Notes: generated from the letters alone by a model not told the origin. 64,000 nucleotides of DNA from Herbiconiux sp. VKM Ac-1786 (GCF_015350805.1 NZ_JADKSG010000001.1:1598513-1662512); one strand, 5' to 3'. Shown: positions 9,177-18,020, numbered from the stretch's first letter. Numbers and translations are program-made.

Positions 9177-10027
9177 GCGCGGACACGGTTCTCGAGGCCG
9201 AGGGCGTCGTCGTGGAGTACGGCCGCCGGCCGCCGCTCCGGGCGGTCGACGGGGTCGGCTTCCGAGTCGCCGCCGGGGAGGTCGTGGCGCTCGTGGGCGA
9301 GAGCGGCTGCGGCAAGTCGAGCCTCGCGCGGGCCGTCGTCGGCATCGAGAAGCGCCGCGCCGGCGCCGTGCGCCTGAACGGCTTCGACGTGCCGCCGCTG
9401 GGCCTCCGCCGTCGCAGTCCCGCGATGACGGGCATGCAGATGGTGTTCCAGGATCCGAACTCCTCCCTCAACCCCCGCCGCCGCATCGGCGAGCAGCTCG
9501 CCGACGGCGTGCGCGCGGCCCTCGCCCGGGGCGACGAGGGCTCCGACCCGGCCGACTGGCTGCGCCGGGTGGGGCTCGATCCGGCGATGATCACCCGTTA
9601 CCCGCACGAGTTCTCGGGCGGGCAGAAGCAGCGCATCGCCATCGCGCGGGCCCTCGCGGCCCGGCCGCGGATGCTCGTGGCCGACGAGCCCATCTCCGCC
9701 CTCGACGCCTCCACCCAGACGAGCGTCGCCGCGCTGATGCGCTCGCTGAGCGTCGAGGCCGGCGCCGGGCTGCTGTTCATCTCGCACGACCTCTCGGTGG
9801 TGCGGCGCATCGCCGACCGCGTGCTCGTGATGTACCGCGGCCGGGTCGTGGAGTCGGGCGACACCGAGACCGTCTGGCAGAACCCGCTGCACCCGTACAC
9901 GCGGGCGCTGCTGGCGGCGATCCCGCTTCCCGACGGTCTGGGCCGGCTGCCCCTCGCCCCGGCCGAGGCCGACCGGGCGAGCTGGCTCGAGGACCTGCCC
10001 GCCGCCCTGGAGCGGACCGCCGCGTGA
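9173..10027 (+). CDS. Peptide ABC transporter ATP-binding protein (DppF/OppF type)
   Basis: 284 residues, ATG overlapping the previous TGA (ATGA). Walker A GESGCGKSSLARAV, Q-loop VFQDPNSSLNPRR, signature FSGGQKQRIAIARALA, Walker B MLVADEPISALD, switch FISHDLSVVRRIADR. The C-terminal HPYTRALLAAIP is the family hallmark. It forms a heterodimer with the DppD-type subunit. Its stop overlaps the GTG of the Xaa-Pro aminopeptidase gene, so import and hydrolysis are coupled at the translation level. Confidence 0.92.
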   Translation: MSADTVLEAEGVVVEYGRRPPLRAVDGVGFRVAAGEVVALVGESGCGKSSLARAVVGIEKRRAGAVRLNGFDVPPLGLRRRSPAMTGMQMVFQDPNSSLNPRRRIGEQLADGVRAALARGDEGSDPADWLRRVGLDPAMITRYPHEFSGGQKQRIAIARALAARPRMLVADEPISALDASTQTSVAALMRSLSVEAGAGLLFISHDLSVVRRIADRVLVMYRGRVVESGDTETVWQNPLHPYTRALLAAIPLPDGLGRLPLAPAEADRASWLEDLPAALERTAA

Positions 10028-11502
10028 CCCCCTTGGAGGAGGGCGTGCCGGCGGCATCCGCTCTGTGGACCATGCCCCGGGCCGTGAACCGCAGCCCGCT
10101 GCCGGGTGACGGCGCGTTCATGACCGCGGGCTGGGACGACCCCGAGCCGGTGACCGACCCCGACGACCCGGTGATCGCCTACACGGCCGAGCGGCGGTCG
10201 CGGCTCGCACAGGCGCTGCCGGCCGAGCTGCTGATCATCCCGGCGGGCCTGCCGCGGGTGCGCTCGAACGACAGCGAGCACCGCTTCCGCCCGGGCACCG
10301 ACCACGTCTGGCTGACCGGCAACGACGTCGCCGAGAGCGTGCTCGTGGTCGACACCACGGGCGGCGAGGCGGGGTCGATCCTCTACCTGCGGGCGCCCTC
10401 GGGCCGCGACGGCGACGAGTTCTGGCAGAACGACGCGCTCGGCGACCTCTGGGTGGGGCCGCGTCCGACGCTGGCCGAGACGCAGGCGGCGCTCGGCATC
10501 GAGACCCGGTCGCTGACCGACTTCGCCCGCGATTTCGAACGGGCGGCCAGGCGGGCCCGGCGCATCCGGGTGCTGCCCACGCTCGACGAGGGGGTCGACG
10601 AGCTCGTGCGGCAGACCTGCGGCACCGCGTTCGGGCCGCACCTCGCGCTGAAGGCCGCGCTCGACGAGCTGCGCCTGATCAAGAACGACTGGGAGATCGG
10701 CCAGCTGCAGCTCGCCGTCGACGGCACCGCCCGGGGCTTCGACGACTGCCTCGAGGCCTGGCAGGATGCGCGTGCCGAGCCCCGAGGCGAGCGCTACCTC
10801 GAGGGCACCTTCGCGCGCCGCGCCCTCGTCGAGGGGGAGGGGCCGGCGTACGGCTCGATCGTCGGCGCCGGATCCCACGCCACGACCCTGCACTACACCC
10901 GCAACGCCGGCCCGCTCGTCGACGGCGAGCTCGTGCTGATGGACCTGGGGGTCGAGCTGCCGTCGCTCTACGCCGCCGACATCACGCGCACCCTGCCCGT
11001 CAGCGGAACCTTCACGCCGCTGCAGCGCGACGTCTACTCGATCGTGCTGCGCGCGCAGCAGGCGGGCATCGACGCGCTGCGGGCCGGCGTGCGCTTCCAG
11101 GACTACCAGGACGCCTGCGGGCGCTCGCTGACGGAGGGGCTGATCGAGCTGGGGCTGATCCGCTGCTCGGTCGACGAGGCGATGGCGCCCTCGGCGTCGT
11201 ACCACCGGCGCTGGAGCATCTCGCGGGCCGGGCACATGCTCGGCATGGACGTGCACGACTGCAACCACGCGCCCCACGAGAGCTACCTCGGCGGGGTTCT
11301 CGCGGCGGGCCACGCGCTCACGGTCGAGCCGGGGCTGTACTTCCAGCCGGGCGATCTGACGGTGCCGGCCGAGCTGCGGGGGATGGGCATCCGGATCGAG
11401 GACGACCTCGTGGTCACGGAGACGTCGTCGATCCTGCTGTCGGCGGGGCTGCCGCGGACGCCTTCCGCGGTGGAGGAGTGGATGGGGGCGCTGGCGCGCT
11501 GA
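10024..11502 (+). CDS. Xaa-Pro aminopeptidase (M24B, PepP-like)
   Basis: 492 residues from GTG 10024, whose GTGA overlap with the upstream ATPase stop decides the start. It releases the N-terminal residue from peptides with proline in second position. The N-terminal AMP_N domain (IPAGLPRVRSNDSEHRFRPG) precedes the pita-bread metallopeptidase fold. All five dinuclear-metal ligands are visible: Asp307 (LMDLGVE), Asp319 (AADITRT), His404 (GHMLGMDVHD), Glu435 (TVEPGLYF) and Glu459 (RIEDDL). It is cytoplasmic and the last gene of the peptide importer operon, with putA nearby. That context suggests the proline it helps to release is burned by PutA (inference). Confidence 0.92.
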   Translation: MTPLEEGVPAASALWTMPRAVNRSPLPGDGAFMTAGWDDPEPVTDPDDPVIAYTAERRSRLAQALPAELLIIPAGLPRVRSNDSEHRFRPGTDHVWLTGNDVAESVLVVDTTGGEAGSILYLRAPSGRDGDEFWQNDALGDLWVGPRPTLAETQAALGIETRSLTDFARDFERAARRARRIRVLPTLDEGVDELVRQTCGTAFGPHLALKAALDELRLIKNDWEIGQLQLAVDGTARGFDDCLEAWQDARAEPRGERYLEGTFARRALVEGEGPAYGSIVGAGSHATTLHYTRNAGPLVDGELVLMDLGVELPSLYAADITRTLPVSGTFTPLQRDVYSIVLRAQQAGIDALRAGVRFQDYQDACGRSLTEGLIELGLIRCSVDEAMAPSASYHRRWSISRAGHMLGMDVHDCNHAPHESYLGGVLAAGHALTVEPGLYFQPGDLTVPAELRGMGIRIEDDLVVTETSSILLSAGLPRTPSAVEEWMGALAR

Positions 11503-11580
11503 GCGGCCGGCGCGTTGGCCCGCTGGCTCGCGGGCCCGCTGGCCTGCTGGCTCGCTGGCCTGCCGGCTGCGCTGTCGGTC
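11503..11580 (+). repeat. Degenerate GCTGGC-type short repeats downstream of the aminopeptidase gene
   Basis: The spacer between 11502 and 11643 begins with an array of imperfect hexamers and octamers (GCTGGCTC, GCTGGCCT and variants, about 7 copies). I see no gene, terminator stem or operator in it. It may be slippage-generated. Confidence 0.5.
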
Positions 11581-11642
11581 GGCGCGGTCGTGGGCTCGGC
11601 GTCCGGGCGTGTCGGGGGTGCCGTCCGTAGGATGGGACGACC

Positions 11643-11933
11643 ATGTCCCACCCCGGCAGCACCCCCGCTCCACTCCCCGGCCCCGGCTCCGGCTCAGGCT
11701 CCGGCGCCGCGCCGGAGGCCGACGAGCTCACGCGCCTCATCGCCGACAACGAGACCGACGTCCCCGACCGCCCCGGCGTGCGCGCGGCCCAGGCGGGCAT
11801 CTCGCTCGGCGTGCTGCTCGCGGTCATCGTCCCGGTCGTGGCGCTCCTGATCGCGGCGGTCGTCACGGCCATCGTCTCGACGGCCCCCATCTGGCTCTCG
11901 GGCTTCTTCTGGGGCACCTTCACGGCCCCGTGA
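11643..11933 (+). CDS. Small single-pass membrane protein, unknown
   Basis: 96 residues. A Pro/Gly/Ser-rich N-tail (PGPGSGSGSG) and a charged segment DELTRLIADNETDVPDRPGV precede one or two hydrophobic helices (SLGVLLAVIVPVVALLIAAV, then APIWLSGFFWGTF). The ATG at 11643 has a purine-rich GGATGGGA upstream. Its stop overlaps the next GTG by 4 bases (GTGA), so it is cotranslated with the acetyltransferase. I do not recognise the family. Confidence 0.7.
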   Translation: MSHPGSTPAPLPGPGSGSGSGAAPEADELTRLIADNETDVPDRPGVRAAQAGISLGVLLAVIVPVVALLIAAVVTAIVSTAPIWLSGFFWGTFTAP

Positions 11934-12760
11934 CCGCCGCCCCGCCGCCCGCGCCCCAGCCCGGTGCCGCCGTCGACCCTCCTGCCGCCGTCGTGCCGCT
12001 GGCCGCGGCCGAGCCCGGTGCCGCCGTCGATCCTCATGCCGCCGTCGTGCCGGTGGCCGCGGCCGCGCCACTCGCCGCGGTGGTGCCGCCGGGTGCGGTG
12101 ACGGTGCGAGCGGATGCTCCCGCCACCGCCGACCTCGTCCGCGCCGGCTGGACCGCCGTCGCGTCCTCGTGGGCCGCCGAACTCCGGGTGTCCGCTGCCG
12201 ACGAGGCGGCCGTCGTCGCCCGCCTCGAGCGTCTCGTGGCGCGGGTGTCGCCGCTCGCGCGCATCCGAGAACTCACCCCCGCCGACGCGGACGCCGCCCT
12301 CGCCCTCGACCGCGCCACCCTCCCCGACTACCCCGGAGGCCCGGCCACCCAGCATGACCCCCTCACCCCGACGACCGCCCGCCCCGCCCCCGCCCGCCGA
12401 GCCTGGGGCGCCTTCGCCCGTGCCCTCGCCCCCGGCGCCGCCCCCTCGCTGCTCGCCATGACCTTCACCGCCGAGCCCGCTGCCGCCCGAGCATCCGCCG
12501 ACCCCGCCGACCCCGCCGACCCCGCCGACCCGACGGCGGTCGAGGCGGTCGAGACCGACTTCACGGTGGTGGCGCGCGACTGGCGCGGCCGCGGCCTCGG
12601 CTCGGCGGTCAAGGCGGCCTCCGTGCTGGCCCTGCTCGCCGACGGCCACCGCCGCTTCCGCACCGGCGGCGCCACCGAGAACGCGGCGAGCCTCGCCGCC
12701 TCCCACGCCCTGGGCTACATCGTCGACGAACGCTGGCTCACCCTCGCACCGCCGGTCTGA
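11930..12760 (+). CDS. GNAT-family acetyltransferase with repetitive Ala/Pro N-terminus
   Basis: 276 residues from GTG 11930, coupled to the upstream membrane protein. The first 60 residues are Ala/Pro/Val-rich and contain an 18-residue unit in two tandem copies (54-bp repeats from 11960). The C-terminal GNAT core holds the acetyl-CoA loop DWRGRGLGSAVKAASVLAL and the typical NAASLAASHALGYIVDERW. A (DPA)n tract from GACCCCGCC 9-mer repeats (about 12498-12533) lies just before the core. The acceptor substrate is unknown. The gene's 3' end overlaps the convergent membrane gene by 23 bases. Confidence 0.8.
   Translation: MTAAPPPAPQPGAAVDPPAAVVPLAAAEPGAAVDPHAAVVPVAAAAPLAAVVPPGAVTVRADAPATADLVRAGWTAVASSWAAELRVSAADEAAVVARLERLVARVSPLARIRELTPADADAALALDRATLPDYPGGPATQHDPLTPTTARPAPARRAWGAFARALAPGAAPSLLAMTFTAEPAAARASADPADPADPADPTAVEAVETDFTVVARDWRGRGLGSAVKAASVLALLADGHRRFRTGGATENAASLAASHALGYIVDERWLTLAPPV
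11960..12067 (+). repeat. 54-bp tandem repeat, two copies
   Basis: Units 11960-12013 and 12014-12067 differ at only a few positions and keep the reading frame. Each encodes an 18-residue unit that begins PGAAVDP and contains AAVVP. This looks like a recent in-frame duplication in the acetyltransferase N-terminus. Confidence 0.85.
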
Positions 12761-13562
12761 CGGCGGCAGCCTCCTGCGCCTCGAACCGCGTGGCGACCCG
12801 ACGGGTGATCAGCAGGAGCGCGATGCCGACCGCGAACAGCAGCAGCACCACCGGCACCGCCCGACGGCCGGAGAGGACAAGCAGCGACGCCTCCCAGCCG
12901 AGGTGCAGCACGAGTAGCGCGGCGAGTCCGGCGATCACGACGTCCCAGCGACGACCGCGCGAGACCAGTACGTAGGCGGCGGTCGCCCCGAGGACGGCAC
13001 CGGGCACCGCCTGGGTCGCGAGCCCCGAGAGCACCTGCCAGAGCACGACCACCCCGACCGATGCCGCCTCGGGTGGCTCGGCAGCGGAGAGGACGACCTG
13101 CATCACGGCGAGCCCGGTGCCGACGCCGAAACCGATGACGAGTCCGTCCAGTGGCCCGTGCAGCCGGTTGCGCGCGACCAGCAGCGCCGAGACCGCCCCG
13201 ATCAGCAGCACGATCTCCTCGGCGAAGGGCCCCGTCAGCTGCTCGTTCATCCGAGGACCCGAGGCGAGCCGATCCAGCGTCAACGCGCTGCCGGCACAGA
13301 ACGACGCGCCCATCACGAGCGCCGGGAGCACCGTCGCGACGCGGAGGCGTGACCGTGGCAGCAGCACGAGACCGGCCGCACCCAGCGCAAGCGTGGTGAG
13401 CCCGAGGCTGATGCGGGTCGTCAACTCGGGATCCGGCAGTGCCAGGAGCGACGGCGTCACCACCACGAGCCCGGCCACCACGAGCAGGAGATACAGCCCG
13501 ATCGACGCGCCCGCCCGCCGTCCGGTGCGTGGCCCGGTGGTGCCTGTCAGCGTCTGAGTCAC
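12738..13562 (-). CDS. Polytopic membrane protein, PrsW-like
   Basis: About 274 residues from GTG 13562 (GGTGGGG just upstream); a longer frame to 13658 looks non-native. Seven to eight TM helices. The segment GPFAEEIVLLIGAVSALLV with a paired Glu, then GPLDGLVIGFGVGTGLAVMQ, recalls PrsW-family intramembrane proteases (usual motifs EExxK and GxxFGxGFAxxEN), but the last motif is altered (MQ for EN). Protease activity is therefore doubtful. It is convergent with and overlaps the acetyltransferase by 23 bases. The function is not established. Confidence 0.65.
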   Translation of the reverse strand: MTQTLTGTTGPRTGRRAGASIGLYLLLVVAGLVVVTPSLLALPDPELTTRISLGLTTLALGAAGLVLLPRSRLRVATVLPALVMGASFCAGSALTLDRLASGPRMNEQLTGPFAEEIVLLIGAVSALLVARNRLHGPLDGLVIGFGVGTGLAVMQVVLSAAEPPEAASVGVVVLWQVLSGLATQAVPGAVLGATAAYVLVSRGRRWDVVIAGLAALLVLHLGWEASLLVLSGRRAVPVVLLLFAVGIALLLITRRVATRFEAQEAAAVRPAVRG

Positions 13563-13770
13563 GTCCCCACCCGAGTCCGAGGCAGCGGCGGCTGCCGTCC
13601 CCACTGTGGCAGCGGCACACGCACGGAGGCAAGGGACCGCGCTGGCAGTCACGCTCACGGGGCCGTGGGTCCGCGGTGGCGGTCACGCGCTCGGGGGCCG
13701 AGGGTCGACCGCGGCCGCAGGTGGCCCGGGTGCGGCCGCGTGACGAACCAGCACGACGGATGTGGCGGAA

Positions 13771-13786
13771 ATGTTTGCGTGACCAC
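13771..13786 (+). promoter_or_regulatory. LacI-type operator 1 of the GH30 gene
   Basis: The reverse complement of this 16-mer matches the importer operator at 31621-31636 at 13 of 16 positions. Its core TGTTTGCGTGA (13772-13782) forms a perfect inverted repeat with TCACGCAAACA at 13807-13817. It overlaps a -35-like TTGCGT (13776-13781). Confidence 0.7.
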
Positions 13787-13802
13787 AATGGGGGGTGCCA
13801 TG

Positions 13803-13818
13803 ATGTTCACGCAAACAG
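13803..13818 (+). promoter_or_regulatory. LacI-type operator 2 of the GH30 gene
   Basis: ATGTTCACGCAAACAG matches ATGTTGACGCAAACAT at 31621-31636 at 14 of 16 positions. It overlaps the -10-like CATGAT (13799-13804), 17 bases after the TTGCGT -35, and lies about 20 bases before the GH30 start codon. Bound repressor here would block the promoter. Confidence 0.75.
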
Positions 13819-13839
13819 GCACTCCAACGAAGGACTTCC

Positions 13840-16800
13840 ATGACATCGTCGTCACGCGCCCGCACGGCCGCCGTGGCGGGGTCGATCGCTCTGCTGCTCG
13901 GCGCCTCGGCGCTCGGCGGCGGCGCCGCGGCCTCCGCCTCCGCCTCGCCCTCGAGTGGAGGAGCCCCCGCAGCCGCAGCCCCACAGGCCGCAGCCCCAAC
14001 CCCCCTCACCATCACCCCCAACCCCGCCTACCAGAACCAGGCCTTCGAGGGCTGGGGCACCAGCCTCGTCTGGTTCGCCAACGCCACCGGCGACTACCCC
14101 GCCGAGGTTCGCCAGGACCTCTTCGACAAGGTCTTCGGCGAGGACGGCCTGAACCTCAACATCGCCCGCTACAACATCGGCGGCGGCAACGCCTCCGACG
14201 TGCCGCCCTACCTCCGCCAGGGCGCGGCGGTCGACGGCTGGTGGAACCCCGACCTCGACGCGAGCGACGCCGACGGCCCCATCACCTCCGACTACGCCGA
14301 CCGCGACCGCTACGCCGCCGCCTGGAACCCCGACGACCCGGCGTCCTACGACTTCTCCGCCGACGAGACCCAGCGCTGGTGGGTCGAGCAGCTGAAGAGC
14401 CGCATCACCAAATGGGAGGCCTTCAACAACTCCCCGCCCTACTTCATGACCGAGAGCGGCTTCGTCTCCGGCGGCTTCGACTCGAGCGCCGAGCAGCTGA
14501 AGCCCGAGGCGATCGGTGACTACGTGGCCTACCTGAAGACGGTGGTGCAGTCCGTGGAGGAGCAGGAGGGCATCCGCTTCGACACCGTCGACCCGTTCAA
14601 CGAGCCCAACACGAACTACTGGGGCACGAACCTTGACGAGTCGACCGGATGGCCCAAGCAAGGCGGTCAGGAGGGCGCCCACATCGGCCCCGAGGTGCAG
14701 GACGAGGTCATCAAGGCCCTCGCCGCCGAGCTCGCCGAGGACACCACGACCACCGACGCCGTGATCTCGGCCATGGACGAGACGAACCCCGGCCTGTTCG
14801 CCACCAACTGGAACACCTGGAGCGACGAGGCCAAGGCCGAGGTCGACCAGCTGAACGTGCACACCTACGGCACCGGCGGCCGCCCCTACGCCCGCGACAT
14901 CGCCAAGGCGGCCGACAAGCCGCTCTGGATGAGCGAGATCGAGGGCGACTGGGACGGCTCCGGCGTCAACAACCAGACCAACATCGCCAACGGCCTGGGC
15001 GTCGCGGCCCGCATCACCGACGACCTGCGCGAGCTCGAGCCGAGCGCCTGGGTGCTCTGGCAGCCGGTCGAGGACGCCTACAACATGGAGAAGGTCGAGA
15101 AGCTCAACTGGGGCAGCGTGCAGATCGACTTCGACTGCAACGCCGACGGCGACAGCGTGCGGCGCCTCGCCGACGGCGACGCCGACCCGAGCTGCAAGGT
15201 CGAGACGAACGCGAAGTACAACACGATCCGCAACTTCACGCACTACATCCGTCCCGGTGACCACATCATCCCCTCGACGGATGCGCAGACCACCACTGCC
15301 CTGAAGGCCGACGGCAGCGGCGTCACCCTGGTGCACGCGAACCCGTCGACCAGCGACCGCGCGGTCACGGTCGACCTGTCGGAGTTCGGCACCATCGCTC
15401 CCGGAGCCACCCTCACCCCGATCGTCACCACCGAGTCGCCCGCCGACGACGTGACGGCGAACGCCCTCGTCGAGGGTGCGGCGGTGCCGGTCGACGCGAC
15501 GTCGAAGACGGTCACCGTCACGGTTCCCGCCCGCTCGGTGTCGACCTTCGTGGTGTCGGGCGTCAGCGGCGTGGCCGACACGGCGATCCCGCTCGAGGAC
15601 GGTTCGGCCTACCAGATCGTCGGCACGCAGAGCGGCAAGGCTCTGACGCCGAACGGCGCCATCGCCACCGGTGAGGCGCCCGGCGCGGTCATCACCGCCA
15701 CCACCGCTGAGAACGCGGCCGGCCAGCTCTGGACGGTCGACAAGCTCACCGACGGCCTCAGCAACTCCGAGCGCTACGTGCTCCGGGGTGCGAACGGGCA
15801 GGTGCTCGCCGCCACGTCCGACGGTGTCGTGCTGCGCGACCAGACGCCCGAGCAGGCGGCGGCCGACCGGTCGAGCCAGTGGATCCTGACGACCTCGACC
15901 GGCGCGAGCTGGTCGCTGGTCAACGCCCAGACCGCGACCGCCCTGGAGGTGCCCGGACAGTCGACCGACGAGGGCGCCCCGGTGAACGTCTACCAGTCGA
16001 ACAACGGCGCCAACCAGGCGTGGGGCTTCCGCGACACGGCGCTGCAGGGCTTCCAGCCCGTCACGGTGAACACGGTCGCCGGGGTCGCTCCGGTGCTGCC
16101 CGCGACGGTCACCCCGATCTACGGCTCGGGCGCCGGCATCGCGGTGCCGGTCACCTGGAACACCGAGGGCCTGGACTGGAGCACCCCCGGCACCGTCACG
16201 GTGACCGGTTCGGGAACGGACGCGTTCGGCACGGCGTTCGACAGCGCATCCGCCACCGTGGAGGTCGGCGGCTTCACGTCGACCGACCCGGTCTCGCTGA
16301 CCACCTACGAGGGGGCCGAGCTGCAGAGCGTGATCGACGCGGCGCCGGCCACTGTGCCCGCCCGCATCGGCGCGAGCCCGACGAGCTACGACGCAGCCGT
16401 GACCTGGGACTTCTCGGGTGTCACCTCTGCCGATCTGATGTCGGCCGGCGTGGTGACGGTGCCGGGTGAGGCGGTCTCGAACGACCCCGCTGCTCCGGCT
16501 CTTTCGGCGACGCTCTCGCTGATCGTCACCGTGCCGGGCTCGTCGAACGTGGCTCCGGATGCGGCGACGACCGCCTCGGCCACCTTCACCGAGCCGGGTT
16601 ACAGCGTCGACGCCACCCGCAACCGGGTGCTCGACGACAAGGGCTGGTCGAACTGGGTGAGCAGCTCGAAGCGCGAGTCCGACACGCTGAGCTACGACCT
16701 CGGCTCGGTCAAGACGGTCGACAGCGTCACGCTGCGCTTCTGGAAGGACGGGTCCTCCGAGACCTGGCCGACCTCGCTGACCGTCGAGTACCGCACGCCG

Positions 16801-17811
16801 GCGGGTGACTGGGTGGCGGCTCCGGATGCTCCGACCGCCGTCGTCTCGCCCGACGGAACCGCTCCCGTGGTCGACGTCGCCCTCGGCGGCGTGCAGGCCT
16901 CGGCGGTGCGGGCGACGCTCACGGCGAAACCGGACACGCACATGATCGTGTCGGAGGTGGAGATCTACGCCACCGCGGCCGGCGTCTCGACGGTGTCGCA
17001 GCTCGCGCGGCTCGCGGTCGACGGCGTGGCGATCGAGGGCTTCGACCCGGCGACCACCGTGTACACGGTGCCGTCGTCGGGGTCGCGCATCCCGGTGCTG
17101 CAGGCCTTCGCGGTCGACACCGACGCGACGGTGGCCATCGATCCGGCGACGGATGCGAACGGCGCGGTCGCGACCGTGACCGTCACGGCGCCCGACGGCG
17201 TCGGCGTCACGAGCTACACGGTGCGCTTCGACCGGGCGGTCGCGGTGTCGGCGGTGGTGTCGGGCACGCAGGTCGACGGGGCGTACCGCGTCGGCTCGCC
17301 GCTCTCGGTCGTCGTGACGACCGACCCGGCTGCGGCTTCTGCTTCGGTGCAGTGGATGCGCGACGGGGCCCCCATCGACGGGGCCACCGGTCTCGGGTAC
17401 ACGCCGGTCGCGGCGGATGCGGACCACACCGTCTCGGCGCGGGTCACCGCGGGCGCGGACGGGTACCGCGCGGCGACGGCGGATTCGGCAGCCGTCGCCA
17501 TCGCGGCGGCGGTCGTGCCGCCGGTCGACCCGGGCACGCCCGGCGACCCCGGCACCCCGGGCACCCCGGGTTCGCCCGGAACGCCCGGGACGCCCGGGAC
17601 GCCCGGGACTCCCGGCGCGCCCGGTGGTCCCGGCGACGGCTCGGGCTCGGGCGGCACCGGCTCGGGTGGCTCCGGCTCCGGCTCCGGCGGCTCGGGCTCC
17701 GGCGGCCTCGCCTCGACCGGCGCGGCCCCGCTGCCCCTCGTGGCCGGCGGCCTCCTGGCGCTGCTCCTCGGCGGCCTGGCCCTCGGCCTCCGCCGCCACC
17801 GCCGCGCCTGA
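13840..17811 (+). CDS. Secreted, wall-anchored GH30 glycosidase (endo-1,6-beta-galactanase-like) with multiple accessory domains
   Basis: 1323 residues. A signal peptide (about 1-35) is followed by a GH30 catalytic module (about 55-490: FEGWGTSLVWFANATGDYP, ARYNIGGGN). Acid/base Glu255 lies in DPFNEPN and nucleophile Glu366 in LWMSEIEGD. The pattern fits subfamily GH30_5, endo-beta-1,6-galactanases acting on arabinogalactan side chains. Then come a ricin-type beta-trefoil (about 585-730), two bacterial Ig-like domains, an F5/8-type C (CBM32-like) domain (about 905-1045), a cadherin-like and another Ig-like domain. A Gly-x-Pro collagen-like spacer (about 1230-1265), a Gly/Ser linker, LASTG (1290-1294), a hydrophobic helix and RRHRRA end the protein: a class E sortase signal. 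Twin LacI operators precede it. The substrate is inferred from the family and the regulon. Confidence 0.85.
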   Translation: MTSSSRARTAAVAGSIALLLGASALGGGAAASASASPSSGGAPAAAAPQAAAPTPLTITPNPAYQNQAFEGWGTSLVWFANATGDYPAEVRQDLFDKVFGEDGLNLNIARYNIGGGNASDVPPYLRQGAAVDGWWNPDLDASDADGPITSDYADRDRYAAAWNPDDPASYDFSADETQRWWVEQLKSRITKWEAFNNSPPYFMTESGFVSGGFDSSAEQLKPEAIGDYVAYLKTVVQSVEEQEGIRFDTVDPFNEPNTNYWGTNLDESTGWPKQGGQEGAHIGPEVQDEVIKALAAELAEDTTTTDAVISAMDETNPGLFATNWNTWSDEAKAEVDQLNVHTYGTGGRPYARDIAKAADKPLWMSEIEGDWDGSGVNNQTNIANGLGVAARITDDLRELEPSAWVLWQPVEDAYNMEKVEKLNWGSVQIDFDCNADGDSVRRLADGDADPSCKVETNAKYNTIRNFTHYIRPGDHIIPSTDAQTTTALKADGSGVTLVHANPSTSDRAVTVDLSEFGTIAPGATLTPIVTTESPADDVTANALVEGAAVPVDATSKTVTVTVPARSVSTFVVSGVSGVADTAIPLEDGSAYQIVGTQSGKALTPNGAIATGEAPGAVITATTAENAAGQLWTVDKLTDGLSNSERYVLRGANGQVLAATSDGVVLRDQTPEQAAADRSSQWILTTSTGASWSLVNAQTATALEVPGQSTDEGAPVNVYQSNNGANQAWGFRDTALQGFQPVTVNTVAGVAPVLPATVTPIYGSGAGIAVPVTWNTEGLDWSTPGTVTVTGSGTDAFGTAFDSASATVEVGGFTSTDPVSLTTYEGAELQSVIDAAPATVPARIGASPTSYDAAVTWDFSGVTSADLMSAGVVTVPGEAVSNDPAAPALSATLSLIVTVPGSSNVAPDAATTASATFTEPGYSVDATRNRVLDDKGWSNWVSSSKRESDTLSYDLGSVKTVDSVTLRFWKDGSSETWPTSLTVEYRTPAGDWVAAPDAPTAVVSPDGTAPVVDVALGGVQASAVRATLTAKPDTHMIVSEVEIYATAAGVSTVSQLARLAVDGVAIEGFDPATTVYTVPSSGSRIPVLQAFAVDTDATVAIDPATDANGAVATVTVTAPDGVGVTSYTVRFDRAVAVSAVVSGTQVDGAYRVGSPLSVVVTTDPAAASASVQWMRDGAPIDGATGLGYTPVAADADHTVSARVTAGADGYRAATADSAAVAIAAAVVPPVDPGTPGDPGTPGTPGSPGTPGTPGTPGTPGAPGGPGDGSGSGGTGSGGSGSGSGGSGSGGLASTGAAPLPLVAGGLLALLLGGLALGLRRHRRA
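17523..17640 (+). repeat. Gly-x-Pro collagen-like repeat in the GH30 gene
   Basis: Tandem 9-base units of the GGGACGCCC type, with perfect copies around 17578-17610, encode GTPGTPG-type triplets. They form a rigid spacer just before the Gly/Ser linker and the LASTG anchor. Confidence 0.85.
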
Positions 17812-17847
17812 CCCCACCCACCAGGCCTGAACCAGGCCCACCCACAC

Positions 17848-17880
17848 GGATGCGGCGCACCACCCCGGTGCGCCGCATCC
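17848..17880 (+). terminator. Strong hairpin terminator after the GH30 gene
   Basis: GGATGCGGCGCACC (17848-17861) pairs perfectly with GGTGCGCCGCATCC (17867-17880) around a 5-base loop: 14 bp, nearly all GC. There is no U-tract, as is common in actinobacteria. Confidence 0.8.
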
Positions 17881-18020
17881 GCGTCTCGGGCGAGGGCTCG
17901 GACACGCGTGGCCGGCACCGCGCCCCCTGGAGCGGCGGCGCCGCCCAGGCGTGCGCGGAGCACCCTGGTATGCCGCATCCCACCATTTCGGGCCGGGCCG
18001 GGCCCTTCTCCCACCGAGCC

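Noticed and set aside
17523-17640. Short tandem repeats considered as a CRISPR array
   Set aside because: 9-base units without spacers, in frame, encoding Gly-x-Pro triplets. No CRISPR or cas genes were seen.
13852-17847. A 1331-codon open frame antisense to the GH30 gene
   Set aside because: It mirrors codon bias of the sense gene, is Arg/Gly/Val/Asp-rich with no domain, and has no ribosome site. Long antisense frames are expected at this GC and occur opposite many genes here.
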